Positions 42,539 to 51,035 of a DNA stretch of 64,000 nt are shown in pieces. The stretch comes from SAR86 cluster bacterium. Lineage in GTDB: Bacteria > Pseudomonadota > Gammaproteobacteria > Magnimaribacterales > TMED112. The translations under genes were made by a program, and so were the position numbers. The notes under the pieces were generated by a model. That model ran no database searches and was not told the origin of the DNA. It saw only the letters and a program-made list of their open reading frames with translations. Position 1 is the first letter of the stretch, and each line of letters opens with the position of its first letter. The stretch is taken from NCBI GenBank assembly GCA_023703555.1, contig CP097968.1:1-64000 (forward strand), written 5' to 3'.

Positions 42539-42764
42539 GATTATTTTTAAACTCTTCCATCTTCTTTTCGTTGAAGATATCTTGCTTTAATTCAGATATA
42601 TTTAGCTCACTTTCAATCTCAGTCTTAGCTGTTTCAAGTTTTGTTTTTAAGTTAAAAAAAACTTTGAGGAAAGATCTTAAATAGTAAATTATCTTCTCTG
42701 GTTTGACAGAAAAGAATATTACCCCAATTAAAAGAAGAAATTCAGGTATTCCTATCTGTATCAT
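42525..42764 (-). CDS. tatB: Sec-independent protein translocase TatB
   Basis: TatB forms the receptor complex with TatC. The 79-residue protein has an N-terminal membrane helix (residues 5-20) beginning IGIPEFLLLIGVI and a charged amphipathic helix after it. The glutamate at position 8 is the polar residue typical of TatB. It is much shorter than E. coli TatB (171), lacking the long unstructured tail. It overlaps tatA by 23 bp and tatC by 14 bp. Confidence 0.9.
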   Translation of the reverse strand: MIQIGIPEFLLLIGVIFFSVKPEKIIYYLRSFLKVFFNLKTKLETAKTEIESELNISELKQDIFNEKKMEEFKNNHDQG

Positions 42765-42900
42765 TGTCGTCTTTTACTTCTTTTTTAAAACCTTTAAGTG
42801 CTTTTCCTATGTCAGAACCAAGTGAGCCCAACCTTTTACTTCCAAAAACTAAAATTACAACGAGTAGTAATAAGACTATTTGCCAAAAACTTATACCCAT
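42742..42900 (-). CDS. tatA: Sec-independent protein translocase TatA
   Basis: TatA forms the transport pore of the twin-arginine system. The 52-residue product begins MGISFWQIVLLLLVVILVFG and is followed by the conserved FGSKRLGSLGSDIGKALKGF hinge and amphipathic helix (residues 19-38), the hallmark of TatA. It is short (E. coli 89), missing most of the acidic tail. The ATG overlaps the ubiB stop (ATGA) at 42900. Confidence 0.93.
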   Translation of the reverse strand: MGISFWQIVLLLLVVILVFGSKRLGSLGSDIGKALKGFKKEVKDDNDTDRNT

Positions 42901-44288
42901 CAATTACCTCCAAATTCTCTAGAATATTGTTGTTGAGTTTCTTCAATTTTTTTCACTAACATATATGTAAGTATATGTTTTTTTGATACAAGATACTTTA
43001 CCAATCCCTTTGCGCTGTACTTATCTTTAAACCAATCTTCAAGAAATGGTTCAGCTACCATCCAGAAATCTAGGTCTGGATAAATTTGCCTACCCATTCC
43101 TTCAATATGAACTAATGTTTTAACAAGTAAAAGTAAATCAAGATCTAAATACAAGTTGAATGGTTTCATCGCATCAAATAGATTTAAAAGCAATTCACCA
43201 AACAAAATTTTTGAAAGTGGTTGATTCAGAAGTGGCTCACAATTTGCCCGTAAAACAGTTTCTAATTCCTCAATTTTTGTATCTTTGGATACCCATTCTG
43301 TAAATACAAAAAGTTGTGCCAAAGAATAAAAGTCTTTATCAATAAGCCTTGATATCATTTGTGCCAATAAGATTTGATTGGACTCTGAAACTGAACCACA
43401 AATAGCATAATCAACCGCATAGTAGAATGGTTGTTTTGGATTTTTTTTAGCAGCAAAAATGTTTCCAGGATGCATATCAGCATGAAAAAAATTATCTAAG
43501 AAAACTTGTTTTAAAAAAATCTTTACACCACTTTCTGAGAGGCTTTGTAAATCAATATTATATTTTTTAAGTAGAGATATGTCAGTAATTGGAATTCCAT
43601 CAATATACTCCATGACAAGAATTTTTTTTGTAGTAAATTTATCTACAATCTTGGGTACATATAATTCTTTTGAATCTCTAAAATTTTCAAAAGTTTTTTT
43701 CGCATTTGCTGCCTCTAATCTAAAGTCAAGTTCATTAAGTATTACTTTTTCATATTCTTCGAAAATACTTATTGGGTTTATTCTTGGATAGTCTTTCAAA
43801 AAAAAATTTAGCCCCCCGATAATGGACTTAATTGCAGATAAGTCTCTTCTAATATTAGTTTCAACCCCGTCTTTCTGAATTTTAATTACGTATTCTTTTT
43901 CTTGTAATTTAAATCTATGTACTTGAGCTAGCGATGCAGTTGCAATAGGTTTTTTTTCGATAGTTTTTAAGATTTTTTCTGACTTATATCTAAGCTCAGA
44001 AGAGATAATTTCTTTTATTTCATGAAATTCAATTGCCTGGCAATTATCGGTAAGTCCATTAAGTTCTAATGCAAGTTCTTTTGAAATAATATCTGTCCTT
44101 GTAGAAAGAAGCTGCCCTAACTTAATATATACAGGTCCAAGTTCCTCAAGAACGATTTTTAACCTTCTTGATGAATCCTCTTTGTTATAAAATGTTTTAA
44201 TTAGTGGATTAAAGCCATTGATAAATGAATTAAATATTCCGCTATTCCTTAGTTTTAAGAATATATAAAGTAGTCTGAATATATTCAT
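42900..44288 (-). CDS. ubiB: Ubiquinone biosynthesis kinase-like protein UbiB
   Basis: UbiB is an atypical kinase/ATPase that supports coenzyme Q synthesis at the membrane. The 462-residue protein has the family KxGQ motif in YIKLGQLLSTR near residue 55, the A-rich nucleotide loop ATASLAQVH near 116, HADMHPGN near 271, and the metal-binding position in VDYAICGSV near 291. It is shorter than E. coli UbiB (546) and ends in a charged tail, apparently without the two C-terminal membrane helices. It overlaps ubiE by four bases, with no ubiJ between. Confidence 0.92.
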   Translation of the reverse strand: MNIFRLLYIFLKLRNSGIFNSFINGFNPLIKTFYNKEDSSRRLKIVLEELGPVYIKLGQLLSTRTDIISKELALELNGLTDNCQAIEFHEIKEIISSELRYKSEKILKTIEKKPIATASLAQVHRFKLQEKEYVIKIQKDGVETNIRRDLSAIKSIIGGLNFFLKDYPRINPISIFEEYEKVILNELDFRLEAANAKKTFENFRDSKELYVPKIVDKFTTKKILVMEYIDGIPITDISLLKKYNIDLQSLSESGVKIFLKQVFLDNFFHADMHPGNIFAAKKNPKQPFYYAVDYAICGSVSESNQILLAQMISRLIDKDFYSLAQLFVFTEWVSKDTKIEELETVLRANCEPLLNQPLSKILFGELLLNLFDAMKPFNLYLDLDLLLLVKTLVHIEGMGRQIYPDLDFWMVAEPFLEDWFKDKYSAKGLVKYLVSKKHILTYMLVKKIEETQQQYSREFGGN

Positions 44289-45034
44289 TTCTTCCCAATA
44301 TGAATTGAAACAATTCCATCAAATAGGTTTTCATATGAGACATCTCTAAAGCCAGAATTCTCCATCATAAACTTAAGTCCTTCTTGATCTTCGTGAGTAT
44401 CTATAGAATCAACCAAATATTGATAGCTCCCAGCGTCATTTGAAATAAAATTTCCTATTTTTGGGATAAGAGTTTTGCTGTAAATATCATATACTTTTGA
44501 TAAAACCTCATTCTTTACTTTTGAAAATTCAAGAATATTTAACGTGCCTTTTGGCTTAAGAACTCTCAATAATTCTCTTAATGATTGCTCCTTATTTGAA
44601 AAATTCCTAAATCCAAATGAAATAAAAATTTTATTAAACTGATTATTCTTAAACGGCAGCTTCTCAGCTGAAGCGATTTCGAAAGTTACGTTATTTATGA
44701 AACCTTCATTAACTGCACGATCTTTTGCTTTTGCAACCATTTCAGCATTTTGATCACAAAGAACAACCTTGCTTGTGCGTGATTCATCTAAAATTATTTT
44801 TGTGATATCCCCTGTACCTGCTGCCAAATCAAGAACTAAAGAGTTCTTCTCTAAGCCTGCCTTTTGTACAAATATTCTTTTCCATAATCTATGCATGCCT
44901 AATGACATGATGTCATTCATTAGGTCATAATTTTTTGCGACTTTTGAGAATATTTGCTGTACTCCTTCTTCCTTTTCCAATTGAGTTACTTTTTTATTTC
45001 CAAAATATACTTTTTTATTATCTTTTAAGCTCAT
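44285..45034 (-). CDS. ubiE: Ubiquinone/menaquinone methyltransferase UbiE
   Basis: UbiE carries out a C-methylation of the quinone ring using S-adenosylmethionine. The 249-residue protein has the SAM motif LDLAAGTGDITK near residue 68, FGFRNFSNKE near 129 and the RVLKPKGTLNILEFSK motif near 148. The N-terminal YDLMNDIMSLGMHRLWK near 35 is characteristic. It leads the ubiE-ubiB-tatABC run and is divergent from orn across 31 bp. Confidence 0.96.
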   Translation of the reverse strand: MSLKDNKKVYFGNKKVTQLEKEEGVQQIFSKVAKNYDLMNDIMSLGMHRLWKRIFVQKAGLEKNSLVLDLAAGTGDITKIILDESRTSKVVLCDQNAEMVAKAKDRAVNEGFINNVTFEIASAEKLPFKNNQFNKIFISFGFRNFSNKEQSLRELLRVLKPKGTLNILEFSKVKNEVLSKVYDIYSKTLIPKIGNFISNDAGSYQYLVDSIDTHEDQEGLKFMMENSGFRDVSYENLFDGIVSIHIGKK

Positions 45035-45065
45035 GTATTATTATTGTTAAGTAAAAGAAGTATAT

Positions 45066-45602
45066 ATGACATCCTCAAATTTTCTAGCTTGGATTGACCT
45101 TGAGATGACAGGTCTTAATCCAGAAAAACATCATATTATTGAGATTGCATGTTTGGTTACTGATTCAAACTTAGAGATAGTCGAAGAGGGTCCTGAAATT
45201 GCAATAAAACAACCTCCTGAAATTTTAAATCTAATGGACGAATGGAATGTCAACCAACATTCCAGCTCAGGGCTAATTAGTAAGATCAAAGAGAGTTCTA
45301 TCGACTTAAGCCAGGCGCAGGAAATGGTTTTAGGCTTTTTCCAAAAACATATTAGACAACATAAATCTCCTCTATGTGGAAGCAGTATTTCTCATGATAG
45401 AAGATTTTTGATAAAACACATGCCAAAGCTAGCCAATCATTTTCATTATAGGCATATAGATGTAACTTCATTTAAAGAAGTTATAAAGAGATGGCATCCT
45501 GACCAGGAAGAATTCAAAAAAAAATCTAATCACAGAGCAATGGACGACATCAAAGAATCTGTACAAGAGTTAAAATTTTATAGAGAAAACTTTTTTAAAT
45601 AA
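45066..45602 (+). CDS. orn: Oligoribonuclease
   Basis: Orn degrades short RNA oligomers, mainly dinucleotides, at the end of mRNA turnover. The 178-residue DEDDh exonuclease has motif I WIDLEMTGLNPEKHHIIEIA near residue 10, the SSISHDRRFL region near 113 (motif II) and the catalytic HRAMDDIKES near 157. It has an upstream TATTAT and a purine-rich AAGAAG ribosome binding site. Its 3' end overlaps the convergent PhoD-like gene by eight bases. Confidence 0.97.
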   Translation: MTSSNFLAWIDLEMTGLNPEKHHIIEIACLVTDSNLEIVEEGPEIAIKQPPEILNLMDEWNVNQHSSSGLISKIKESSIDLSQAQEMVLGFFQKHIRQHKSPLCGSSISHDRRFLIKHMPKLANHFHYRHIDVTSFKEVIKRWHPDQEEFKKKSNHRAMDDIKESVQELKFYRENFFK

Positions 45603-47187
45603 TTTCTTTATTTTTCTCTACTATAAATTCTTTTAAAACTTCCCGTGAGTAGTTTTTGGTTTTTACTTGACTTAAACCTATAAATCTAGTTTTTGCGATT
45701 TCCCTTGTAAAGTCTATTGTTACGTAACCTCTATTGAGAAGATTTGTCCATACCAAGTCATCATTTTTATTTACTACCATATTTTCTAAGATTTTAATTG
45801 GGAAAAGTTCTCCTGTTGCTTCTGAGGTCCCTGGGGAAGTTACAGATGGAGCTCCAAATTCTACCCCTATAAAATGGTCTTGGTCATCTTTAATATTTCC
45901 TGCCCAGCAGTTATGCGAGTCTCCTGCAAGAAATAATATTTGACCTTTATTCTTTAAATATGAAAGGAGCTTTCTTCTCTCATTTGGATAACCATCCCAG
46001 GAATCAAGGTTATAAGGAAGATCGTCTTTTATAATTGTTCTAAAATACTCGTAGCCAGCAGGAATATTTTCAAGAATTATTTCAGGTAAATCTGGCAGTT
46101 TTAATTTCGAAAGCAAGACTTGTTGAGCGATTACATTCCAAGTGTATTTGTTGCTAGTATTTTTTCTTACTTTATCTAATTGATTTTGTCCTATTAGCTC
46201 TCTTTCTTTATTTAGCTCTTTTAAAAATTTTTCTTTGTTCAAACCAGCATCTTTATCAATAAAGTCATCGTAACTGATCTGTTTTTCTCTTGAAGATAAT
46301 CTCGATTCTAGTACTTGTAGGTTTACTAAATCTCCTATTTTAAAATTTTTATAAAAACTGCCAAACCTCTCTATATCCCTCACTGGCATCCATTCAAAGT
46401 AGGCTTTTAAAGCATTCCTTTTTCTAGATAAAAAGAAACCCTCATTTTCTTGGTGGTTTTGAGCACCAGTTTTATATGAATTATTTGCTACCTCATGATC
46501 ATCCCAAATTGGGATCATTGGAAAAGAAGCATGCAGTAGCTGAGCATCTAAATCAGACTTATATTGGGCATGCCTAATTCTATAATCACTTAGTGACTTT
46601 AATTCAGAAAAAGGGATTGGTACTCTAGATAAATTTTCTGCATTTTCAGTTGCATAATCCCCCATTTTATATTCATAGAGATAATCACCAAGATGAAGTA
46701 CAAGATCAATTGATTTATCTTTAGCTGCATCCTTATAGGCATTAAAGTATCCTGCGGGGTAATTTGAACAACTAAACACAGCAATTTTAAAATGTTTCAA
46801 GTTCTTTAGGGGAAGGGTTTTAGTCTGACCAACCGGCGATAAGCTATCTTCGCACTTGAATCTATAGAAAAAATTAGTACCAGGCTGATGTTTGGAAAGG
46901 TCAACATCAACCTTAACTGTAAAGTCTCTACCTATATCTGCCTTAAGAGTACCGATGCTAACTATGTTCGTAAAGTTTACATCTTTAGAGACTTGATATT
47001 CTACATTTAATTGACCAATTGAAGGTTTGCTAGGAGTCACTCTAGTCCATAGAATTATGTGAGTATTTGTTGGATCCCCACTAGCTACTCCATGTTTAAA
47101 ATCTATTTTGGATTTTTGACTCCCTAAAACCCCTAGATATGGCAAGGTAAGAAGAGATAAAGATTTTAAAAAAGTTCTTCGGTTCAC
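45595..47187 (-). CDS. PhoD-family alkaline phosphatase/phosphodiesterase, Tat-exported
   Basis: PhoD enzymes are secreted, calcium/iron-dependent phosphatases used to scavenge phosphate from esters. The 530-residue protein starts at GTG 47187 with a twin-arginine signal (MNRRTFLKSLSLLTLPYLG), then an N-terminal domain with HGVASGDPTNTHIILWTRVTP-type sequence near 32 and a metallophosphatase domain with HLGDYLYEY near 165, DDHEVANN near 235 and LAGDSHNCWAG near 425. The Tat operon lies 3 kb away. It overlaps the DUF1820 gene by one base. Confidence 0.92.
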   Translation of the reverse strand: MNRRTFLKSLSLLTLPYLGVLGSQKSKIDFKHGVASGDPTNTHIILWTRVTPSKPSIGQLNVEYQVSKDVNFTNIVSIGTLKADIGRDFTVKVDVDLSKHQPGTNFFYRFKCEDSLSPVGQTKTLPLKNLKHFKIAVFSCSNYPAGYFNAYKDAAKDKSIDLVLHLGDYLYEYKMGDYATENAENLSRVPIPFSELKSLSDYRIRHAQYKSDLDAQLLHASFPMIPIWDDHEVANNSYKTGAQNHQENEGFFLSRKRNALKAYFEWMPVRDIERFGSFYKNFKIGDLVNLQVLESRLSSREKQISYDDFIDKDAGLNKEKFLKELNKERELIGQNQLDKVRKNTSNKYTWNVIAQQVLLSKLKLPDLPEIILENIPAGYEYFRTIIKDDLPYNLDSWDGYPNERRKLLSYLKNKGQILFLAGDSHNCWAGNIKDDQDHFIGVEFGAPSVTSPGTSEATGELFPIKILENMVVNKNDDLVWTNLLNRGYVTIDFTREIAKTRFIGLSQVKTKNYSREVLKEFIVEKNKEII

Positions 47188-47510
47188 TATTTTTTCGCTT
47201 TTGGGTTTATTTGCAATGGAAACTTTGCAACATTCTCGCCATCAGCTTTCAAGATTTTTGAGGTTCCAAGCTCATTCACTTCATCAATCCTTAGAACTGC
47301 ATTGATTGGAATTAATGTCTTCTTTACAGAGCTAAATTCTGATTTTAGCTTTTCCTCAGATGTATCAATAACAATATTATTCTTACTATTAAAAATATAA
47401 CCCTCTATTTCAATGAATCCATAAAAATCACTTTGGTATACATTTTTTGCATAGATTTCGTATACTTCTCCTACTTGGATAAACTTTATTTTAAAAATTT
47501 TCTGGCACAC
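47187..47510 (-). CDS. DUF1820 family protein
   Basis: The 107-residue protein matches the DUF1820 family by its conserved GEVYEIYAKNVYQSDFYGFI segment near residue 13 and EEKLKSEFSSVKKTLIPINA near 55, then VLRIDEV. Function is unknown. The annotation start at TTG 47528 would overlap the divergent miaB; GTG 47510 leaves the conserved region intact and removes the overlap, so it is preferred. It is followed immediately by the PhoD-like gene. Confidence 0.82.
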   Translation of the reverse strand: MCQKIFKIKFIQVGEVYEIYAKNVYQSDFYGFIEIEGYIFNSKNNIVIDTSEEKLKSEFSSVKKTLIPINAVLRIDEVNELGTSKILKADGENVAKFPLQINPKAKK

Positions 47511-47521
47511 AATATTTTTAT

Positions 47522-48847
47522 ATGACAAAAAAATTATACATCAAGACACATGGTTGTCAGATGAATGAATATGACTCAGCAAAGATTAATGAAATAATGA
47601 CGAGTGAGAAGGATTTTACTCTTGTAAATAAAGAGAGTGAAGCAGACCTTCTTGTATTAAACACCTGTTCAATTCGAGAAAAAGCACAAGAACGTGTTTT
47701 CCACCAGATTGGAAGATGGAGAAAACTAAAGGAAAAAAATCCACAATTAAAAATTGCTATTGGAGGATGTGTTGCTTCGCAAGAGGGTGAGCAAATTAAG
47801 AGAAGAGCATCTGAAGTTGATATAATTTTTGGTCCACAGACTTTACATAGGCTTCCGCATATGTATGAAAAAAATCTTAATACAGATAAATCTCAAATTG
47901 ATATTGAATTTCCAAAGTTGGAAAAGTTTAATCATATGTCCAAACCTCAGCATGGTGAACCATCAGCATTTGTTTCTGTTATGGAGGGTTGCAATAAGTA
48001 CTGCTCATTTTGTGTGGTACCACATACACGAGGACATGAAGTATCTCGATCGGTAGAAGATATTATTAATGAGGTAAAAATTCTTGTAGATAAAGGTACT
48101 TCTGAAATACATTTCCTTGGTCAAAATGTAAATAATTTCAAAGGTCACTACAAAGGTGAGAAATCATCATTAGCAGAGCTTATAAAAATTACTGCACAAA
48201 TTTCTGAGGTTAAAAGGATTAGGTTTACAACAAGCCATCCATACGAGTTTAAAGAAGATTTAGTTAATGTTTATTATGAGGTTCCTGAATTAGTTAGCCA
48301 TGTCCATCTTCCAATTCAAAGCGGTTCAAATAGAATTCTAAAATTAATGAGAAGAAGATATACAGTAGAAAAATATTTGCTTTTGGTTGAGAAATTAAAG
48401 AAAGCTAGGCCTGAAATGCGTTTTTCATCAGATTTTATTATTGGTTTTCCTAGTGAAGGCAAAAATGATTTTTTGGCAACAATGGAAGTGATCAATGAGG
48501 TTAAATTTGATGAATCATACAGCTTTATTTATAGCCCTCGTCCAAATACACCAGCTGCCAATATGGAAGATAATGTCTCATTAGAAATTAAAAAAGAACG
48601 ATTAAATATTCTTCAAGATAGACTTAATCAAATTTCATATAGCTATAGAAGAAGAATGGTCGGATTATCCGAAAAGATATTAGTAACAGGCTTTTCTAAA
48701 AAAGATCCAGGGAAGTTACAAGGGCGAACTATATGCAACAAGGTAGTGAATTTCCCAAGTGATGCTATTGATTTAGTTGGACAATTAGTTAATATTCGAA
48801 TTAATGAGGCACTTCCAAATTCACTCCGCGGAGAAATAGAAACTTAA
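47522..48847 (+). CDS. miaB: tRNA-2-methylthio-N6-dimethylallyladenosine synthase MiaB
   Basis: MiaB adds a methylthio group to A37 of tRNAs reading UNN codons. The 441-residue protein has the N-terminal cluster cysteines (C12 in HGCQMN, one in LNTCSIRE near 48, one in GGCVAS near 83), the radical-SAM motif CNKYCSFC near 157-164, and a C-terminal TRAM domain ending RGEI. It starts the miaB-phoH-ybeY-ybeX-lnt run conserved across gammaproteobacteria. Confidence 0.97.
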   Translation: MTKKLYIKTHGCQMNEYDSAKINEIMTSEKDFTLVNKESEADLLVLNTCSIREKAQERVFHQIGRWRKLKEKNPQLKIAIGGCVASQEGEQIKRRASEVDIIFGPQTLHRLPHMYEKNLNTDKSQIDIEFPKLEKFNHMSKPQHGEPSAFVSVMEGCNKYCSFCVVPHTRGHEVSRSVEDIINEVKILVDKGTSEIHFLGQNVNNFKGHYKGEKSSLAELIKITAQISEVKRIRFTTSHPYEFKEDLVNVYYEVPELVSHVHLPIQSGSNRILKLMRRRYTVEKYLLLVEKLKKARPEMRFSSDFIIGFPSEGKNDFLATMEVINEVKFDESYSFIYSPRPNTPAANMEDNVSLEIKKERLNILQDRLNQISYSYRRRMVGLSEKILVTGFSKKDPGKLQGRTICNKVVNFPSDAIDLVGQLVNIRINEALPNSLRGEIET

Positions 48848-48851
48848 TCTT

Positions 48852-49802
48852 TTGTATAATCATCAAGTAAATTTCTCTAATTTATCTCCAGATAGACTCT
48901 TAATCCTTTGTGGAGAATTTAATAAAAACTTAAAGCAAATAGAAAAGGCTCTGAAAATTAAGGTCGCTCAAAATGGAGCATCATTTAAAATTTCAGGGAA
49001 TCAAAAAGAAGTTGGTATTGCTGTGAATGCACTACAGGATTTAAAAGAAAAAATTGAACTTGATTCTATGATTACGCCTGATGTTGTTCATTTGAGTCTG
49101 CATACAGCAAAATTTTCAGAAGAGGATAATACAAATGATGCTTTCCAGATAAAAACACCTAGAGTACTGATATCACCAAGGGGAAAAAATCAAAATCAAT
49201 ACCTTAACAACATCAAAAGTTCAGATCTTACTTTTGGTATTGGTCCTTCAGGTACTGGTAAAACATTCCTTGCGGTTGCATGTGCTGTTGATGATTTACT
49301 AACAGAAAAGATAAAAAAAATTGTTCTTGTAAGACCTGCGGTTGAAGCCGGAGAAAAGTTGGGTTTTTTGCCTGGAGATTTAAGTTCAAAAATAGATCCT
49401 TATTTAAGGCCACTCTATGATTCTCTCCATGACATGCTTGGAGCAGAAAGAGTTAATAGGCTTGTTGATAGAGATGTAATAGAGATTGCACCACTAGCTT
49501 ATATGCGTGGAAGAACATTAAGAGAGGCATTTATAATTATGGATGAGGGTCAAAATACAACAATTGAGCAAATGAAAATGTTTTTAACAAGGCTTGGCTT
49601 TGGTTCAAAAGCAGTCGTTAATGGAGACTTAAGCCAAATTGATTTACAAAAAAATATCACTTCTGGGCTAAAACACGCTATTAATGTACTTGGTACTCTT
49701 AAAAGCATCAAAGTTACAAAATTTGGTGCAAAAGATGTAGTAAGGCATTCATTAGTCCAAGAAATTGTAGAAGCTTATGATAAGTTTGATGAATCAGAAT
49801 AA
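48852..49802 (+). CDS. ybeZ: PhoH-like ATPase (YbeZ)
   Basis: YbeZ is a P-loop ATPase linked with YbeY and ribosome/RNA quality control. The 316-residue protein has an N-terminal KH-like region, Walker A GPSGTGKTFLA near residue 130, the VRPAVEAGEKLGFLPGD motif near 163 and Walker B FIIMDEGQNTT near 226. The start is TTG 48852, four bases after miaB; the next ATG would delete the first third of the conserved N-terminal region. It overlaps ybeY by 26 bp. Confidence 0.94.
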   Translation: MYNHQVNFSNLSPDRLLILCGEFNKNLKQIEKALKIKVAQNGASFKISGNQKEVGIAVNALQDLKEKIELDSMITPDVVHLSLHTAKFSEEDNTNDAFQIKTPRVLISPRGKNQNQYLNNIKSSDLTFGIGPSGTGKTFLAVACAVDDLLTEKIKKIVLVRPAVEAGEKLGFLPGDLSSKIDPYLRPLYDSLHDMLGAERVNRLVDRDVIEIAPLAYMRGRTLREAFIIMDEGQNTTIEQMKMFLTRLGFGSKAVVNGDLSQIDLQKNITSGLKHAINVLGTLKSIKVTKFGAKDVVRHSLVQEIVEAYDKFDESE

Positions 49803-50241
49803 CTTTGATATCAACTACCTACCCAAAGACTATTCCTCAAAAAGTAGTGAGATATTTGAAATGTTTGAGATTTTTATAAAAAGCTGCAACATAATTAAAA
49901 ATTCTGTTGAGGTAAGCTTCGTAAGTAGAGAAGAGATCAAAGAGCTTAATAAAAAATTTAGAAATAAAGATATTGAGACCAATGTTCTATCATTCCCAAA
50001 AAGTGTGATATCAAGAATTTCTAATACATGTGAAGGTGAAATAATAATTTGTAACGACTTTGTGCTAAAAGAAGCGCGTGAACAGGATAAAGATCCATTT
50101 CATCATCTTCTGCATCTTTTTTTACACTCACTCTTACATCTTATTGGGTTTACACATGATAATAAAAATGATGCTATATTAATGGAGAGAAAAGAAATTG
50201 AACTACTATCAAAGTTTGGAATAGCAGATCCATATAAGTAA
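49777..50241 (+). CDS. ybeY: Endoribonuclease/rRNA maturation factor YbeY
   Basis: YbeY is a zinc-dependent single-strand endoribonuclease needed for 16S rRNA maturation. The 154-residue protein contains the zinc-binding motif H-S-L-L-H-L-x-G-x3-H within LHSLLHLIGFTHD near residue 112, preceded by ETNVLSFP near 70. An ATG at 49789 would give a 150-residue form. It overlaps phoH and is followed by ybeX with a one-base overlap. Confidence 0.94.
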   Translation: MISLMNQNNFDINYLPKDYSSKSSEIFEMFEIFIKSCNIIKNSVEVSFVSREEIKELNKKFRNKDIETNVLSFPKSVISRISNTCEGEIIICNDFVLKEAREQDKDPFHHLLHLFLHSLLHLIGFTHDNKNDAILMERKEIELLSKFGIADPYK

Positions 50242-51035
50242 TGTCAGAAGAGCCTCCCCAAAGTAGCTTTTTAGAAAAAATAAAAAGTATTTTCTTAGTT
50301 ACTGATAAAAAAAATAACAATATTCAAGCTGGTGATGAGAAAATCGAAGAGATTATTCAGAATGTTATTGATATAAAAGACTCAGTTGTAAGTGAGATTA
50401 TGATACCAAGGGTAAATATTTCCTCCATTTCAGAAAGTGATGATATAAAAAATGTAATGCTTGTACTTAACGACACAAAACATTCAAGATATCCGGTTTT
50501 TAGTGCAGATAACAAAAATGTTTTGGGAGTTTTACATGTTAAGGATCTTCTAAATGTATTAGGCCTTGAAGAAGAAAAATTTAATCTCAAAAAAATCCTT
50601 AGAGATGTAAAATTTGTTCCAGAAACAAAAAAAGTTACATCTTTACTTGAAGAATTTAAAAAAGACAAAGCACATTTAGCGATTGTGCTAGATGAATACG
50701 GATCAGTAGAAGGATTGATTACGATTGAGGATATTCTCGAAGAAATAGTAGGTGAAATAGAGGACGAATTTTATGAGGAAAGTGAAAGTAAAATTATCAC
50801 TATTAATGAAAATGAATATATTGTTTCATCATTCATTGAGAAGGAAAAATTTGAGGATTTCTTTCAAACAAATTTAGATTGTCCAGAGGTAGAGACACTT
50901 GGGGGCTATATACTGAAAGAGGTAGGACACTTACCAAAAGTAGGCGAAAGCTTAAGGCATGAAAATCTTGAGTTAATAATTACTTCAGCAGACCAAAGAA
51001 AGATCAAAAAAATTACAGTTAGAAAAATTGATTAG
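50241..51035 (+). CDS. ybeX: CBS-domain protein YbeX (CorC family)
   Basis: The 264-residue protein has two CBS domains (near 55-115 and 120-180; VSEIMIPRVNI at 49 and AIVLDEYGSVEGLITIEDILEEIVG at 145-169) and a C-terminal CorC/HlyC domain. The family is tied to magnesium/cobalt efflux and, for YbeX, ribosome metabolism; no membrane DUF21 domain is present. It is in the ybeZ-ybeY-ybeX-lnt operon and overlaps lnt by eight bases. Confidence 0.93.
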   Translation: MSEEPPQSSFLEKIKSIFLVTDKKNNNIQAGDEKIEEIIQNVIDIKDSVVSEIMIPRVNISSISESDDIKNVMLVLNDTKHSRYPVFSADNKNVLGVLHVKDLLNVLGLEEEKFNLKKILRDVKFVPETKKVTSLLEEFKKDKAHLAIVLDEYGSVEGLITIEDILEEIVGEIEDEFYEESESKIITINENEYIVSSFIEKEKFEDFFQTNLDCPEVETLGGYILKEVGHLPKVGESLRHENLELIITSADQRKIKKITVRKID

